Shown piece by piece: positions 5,950-6,378 of a stretch of 6,378 nt of DNA (position 1 is its first letter; each line of letters opens with the position of its first letter). The translations under genes and the position numbers were made by a program. This stretch comes from an uncultured Clostridia bacterium (GTDB taxonomy: Bacteria; Bacillota; Clostridia; Oscillospirales; Acutalibacteraceae), in assembly GCA_937901145.1 (NCBI GenBank), contig CALCHE010000003.1:1-6378 (forward strand). Direction: 5' to 3'. The notes beneath the pieces were generated by a model, which saw only the letters and a list, made by a program, of their open reading frames with translations, was not told the origin of the DNA and searched no databases.

Positions 5950-6378
5950 ATGCCTACTAATTCTATTATTTCAAGAGAAAAAGCGGAAGCTCTCATTCGT
6001 GAACAGGTAGTACCTCAGATTTTTCAGGATGTTCCCAGAAAATCTGCATTTATGTCTCTGGCGAGAAAGCTTCCCAATATGACAAGCAAGCAGACACGAA
6101 TCCGTGTTCTTGACCAGCTTCCCATGGCTTATTGGGTAAACGGTGACACCGGCTTTAAGCAGACCAGTGAGCAGGCCTGGGACAATGTATACCTTACAGC
6201 TGCCGAGCTCGCTGTAATCGTACCTATCCCTGAGGCTGTCCTCGATGATGCAGAGTTTGATATTATGGGTGAAGTAACTCCCAGAGTGAACGAAGCCATT
6301 GCACAGAGAGTGGATAGTGCCGTTATTTTCGGTAATAACCGTCCCTCTGAATGGGATGCTGACATTATCACCAGAGCA
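5950..6378 (+). CDS. Major capsid protein (HK97 fold), N-terminal part, cut by the window end
   Basis: An open frame of 143 codons continues to the last base, so only about the first half of a typical 280-320 residue capsid protein is present. It begins MPTNSIISREKAEALIREQ and continues VPQIFQDVPRKSAFMSLARKL, the usual N-arm of HK97-type capsid proteins that use a separate scaffold and lack a long delta domain. LDQLPMAYWVNGDTGFKQTS and the following AELAVIVPIPEAVLDDAEFDI correspond to the E-loop and the start of the spine helix, ending in the conserved INEAIAxRxDxAVIFG-type pattern (here VNEAIAQRVDSAVIFG). The ATG at 5950 is the first possible start, because an in-frame TAA lies at 5944-5946. 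GGAAAGGA (5932-5939) supplies the ribosome site within the end of the scaffold gene. The gap of six bases implies co-transcription with the scaffold. Confidence 0.95.
   Translation, partial: MPTNSIISREKAEALIREQVVPQIFQDVPRKSAFMSLARKLPNMTSKQTRIRVLDQLPMAYWVNGDTGFKQTSEQAWDNVYLTAAELAVIVPIPEAVLDDAEFDIMGEVTPRVNEAIAQRVDSAVIFGNNRPSEWDADIITRA

Noticed and set aside
6129..6371. 80-codon minus-strand frame opposite the capsid gene
   Set aside because: The plus frame matches the HK97 capsid N-terminal pattern throughout; the opposite frame is a shadow without a ribosome site.
1..6378. CRISPR array, tRNA, insertion sequence or attachment site
   Set aside because: No regularly spaced repeats, cloverleaf, transposase or terminal inverted repeats were seen anywhere in the window.

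Overview
The window is a piece of the head-assembly (late structural) module of a tailed double-stranded DNA phage or prophage, read entirely on the + strand. The host looks like a low-to-mid GC member of the Firmicutes, most likely a gut Clostridia/Oscillospiraceae-type bacterium. This rests on strong AGGAGG-type ribosome sites, compact U-tailed terminators, a Terminase_2-type small subunit, an SPP1-type portal, a 'minor capsid protein 2' type MuF protein, a GP20-type scaffold and an HK97-type capsid protein in a typical Firmicute order. The host assignment is inference; no attachment site or host gene is present to prove integration.

Layout: a terminator at 25-53 closes whatever lies upstream. 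Next come small terminase (94-561), large terminase (551-1813, GTG start), portal (1828-3198) and the MuF minor head protein (3198-5048), packed with overlaps or short gaps. A 49-codon gene (5048-5197) follows in a TAATG overlap. Two terminators (5207-5233 and 5263-5286) and a structured leader (5305-5384) separate this block from the scaffold gene (5383-5943) and the major capsid gene (5950 to the window end, cut off).

Terminase small and large subunits recognise, cut and pump DNA through the portal. The scaffold guides capsid subunits into a procapsid, and the MuF protein sits with the portal, from which it may be injected with the DNA.

The most interesting element is the last third of the MuF gene. 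From about nt 4425 the reading frame stays open but base composition falls from about 48% GC (4081-4380, hand count) to about 29% (4441-5040). The encoded C-terminal domain carries a zincin metallopeptidase signature, HELGH at residues 532-536 with a downstream glutamate at about residue 585. The following small, acidic 49-aa gene shares the low GC (about 31%), has its own strong ribosome site, and both are closed by terminators. This looks like a swapped-in polymorphic toxin domain with a candidate immunity gene, carried on a phage head protein. MuF toxins as a class are known; this particular peptidase/small-protein pairing is the part worth testing.

A second item is the leader of the scaffold gene, where a hairpin, a loop-to-downstream complement and a 7-bp pairing onto the start codon suggest translational control of scaffold or capsid production.
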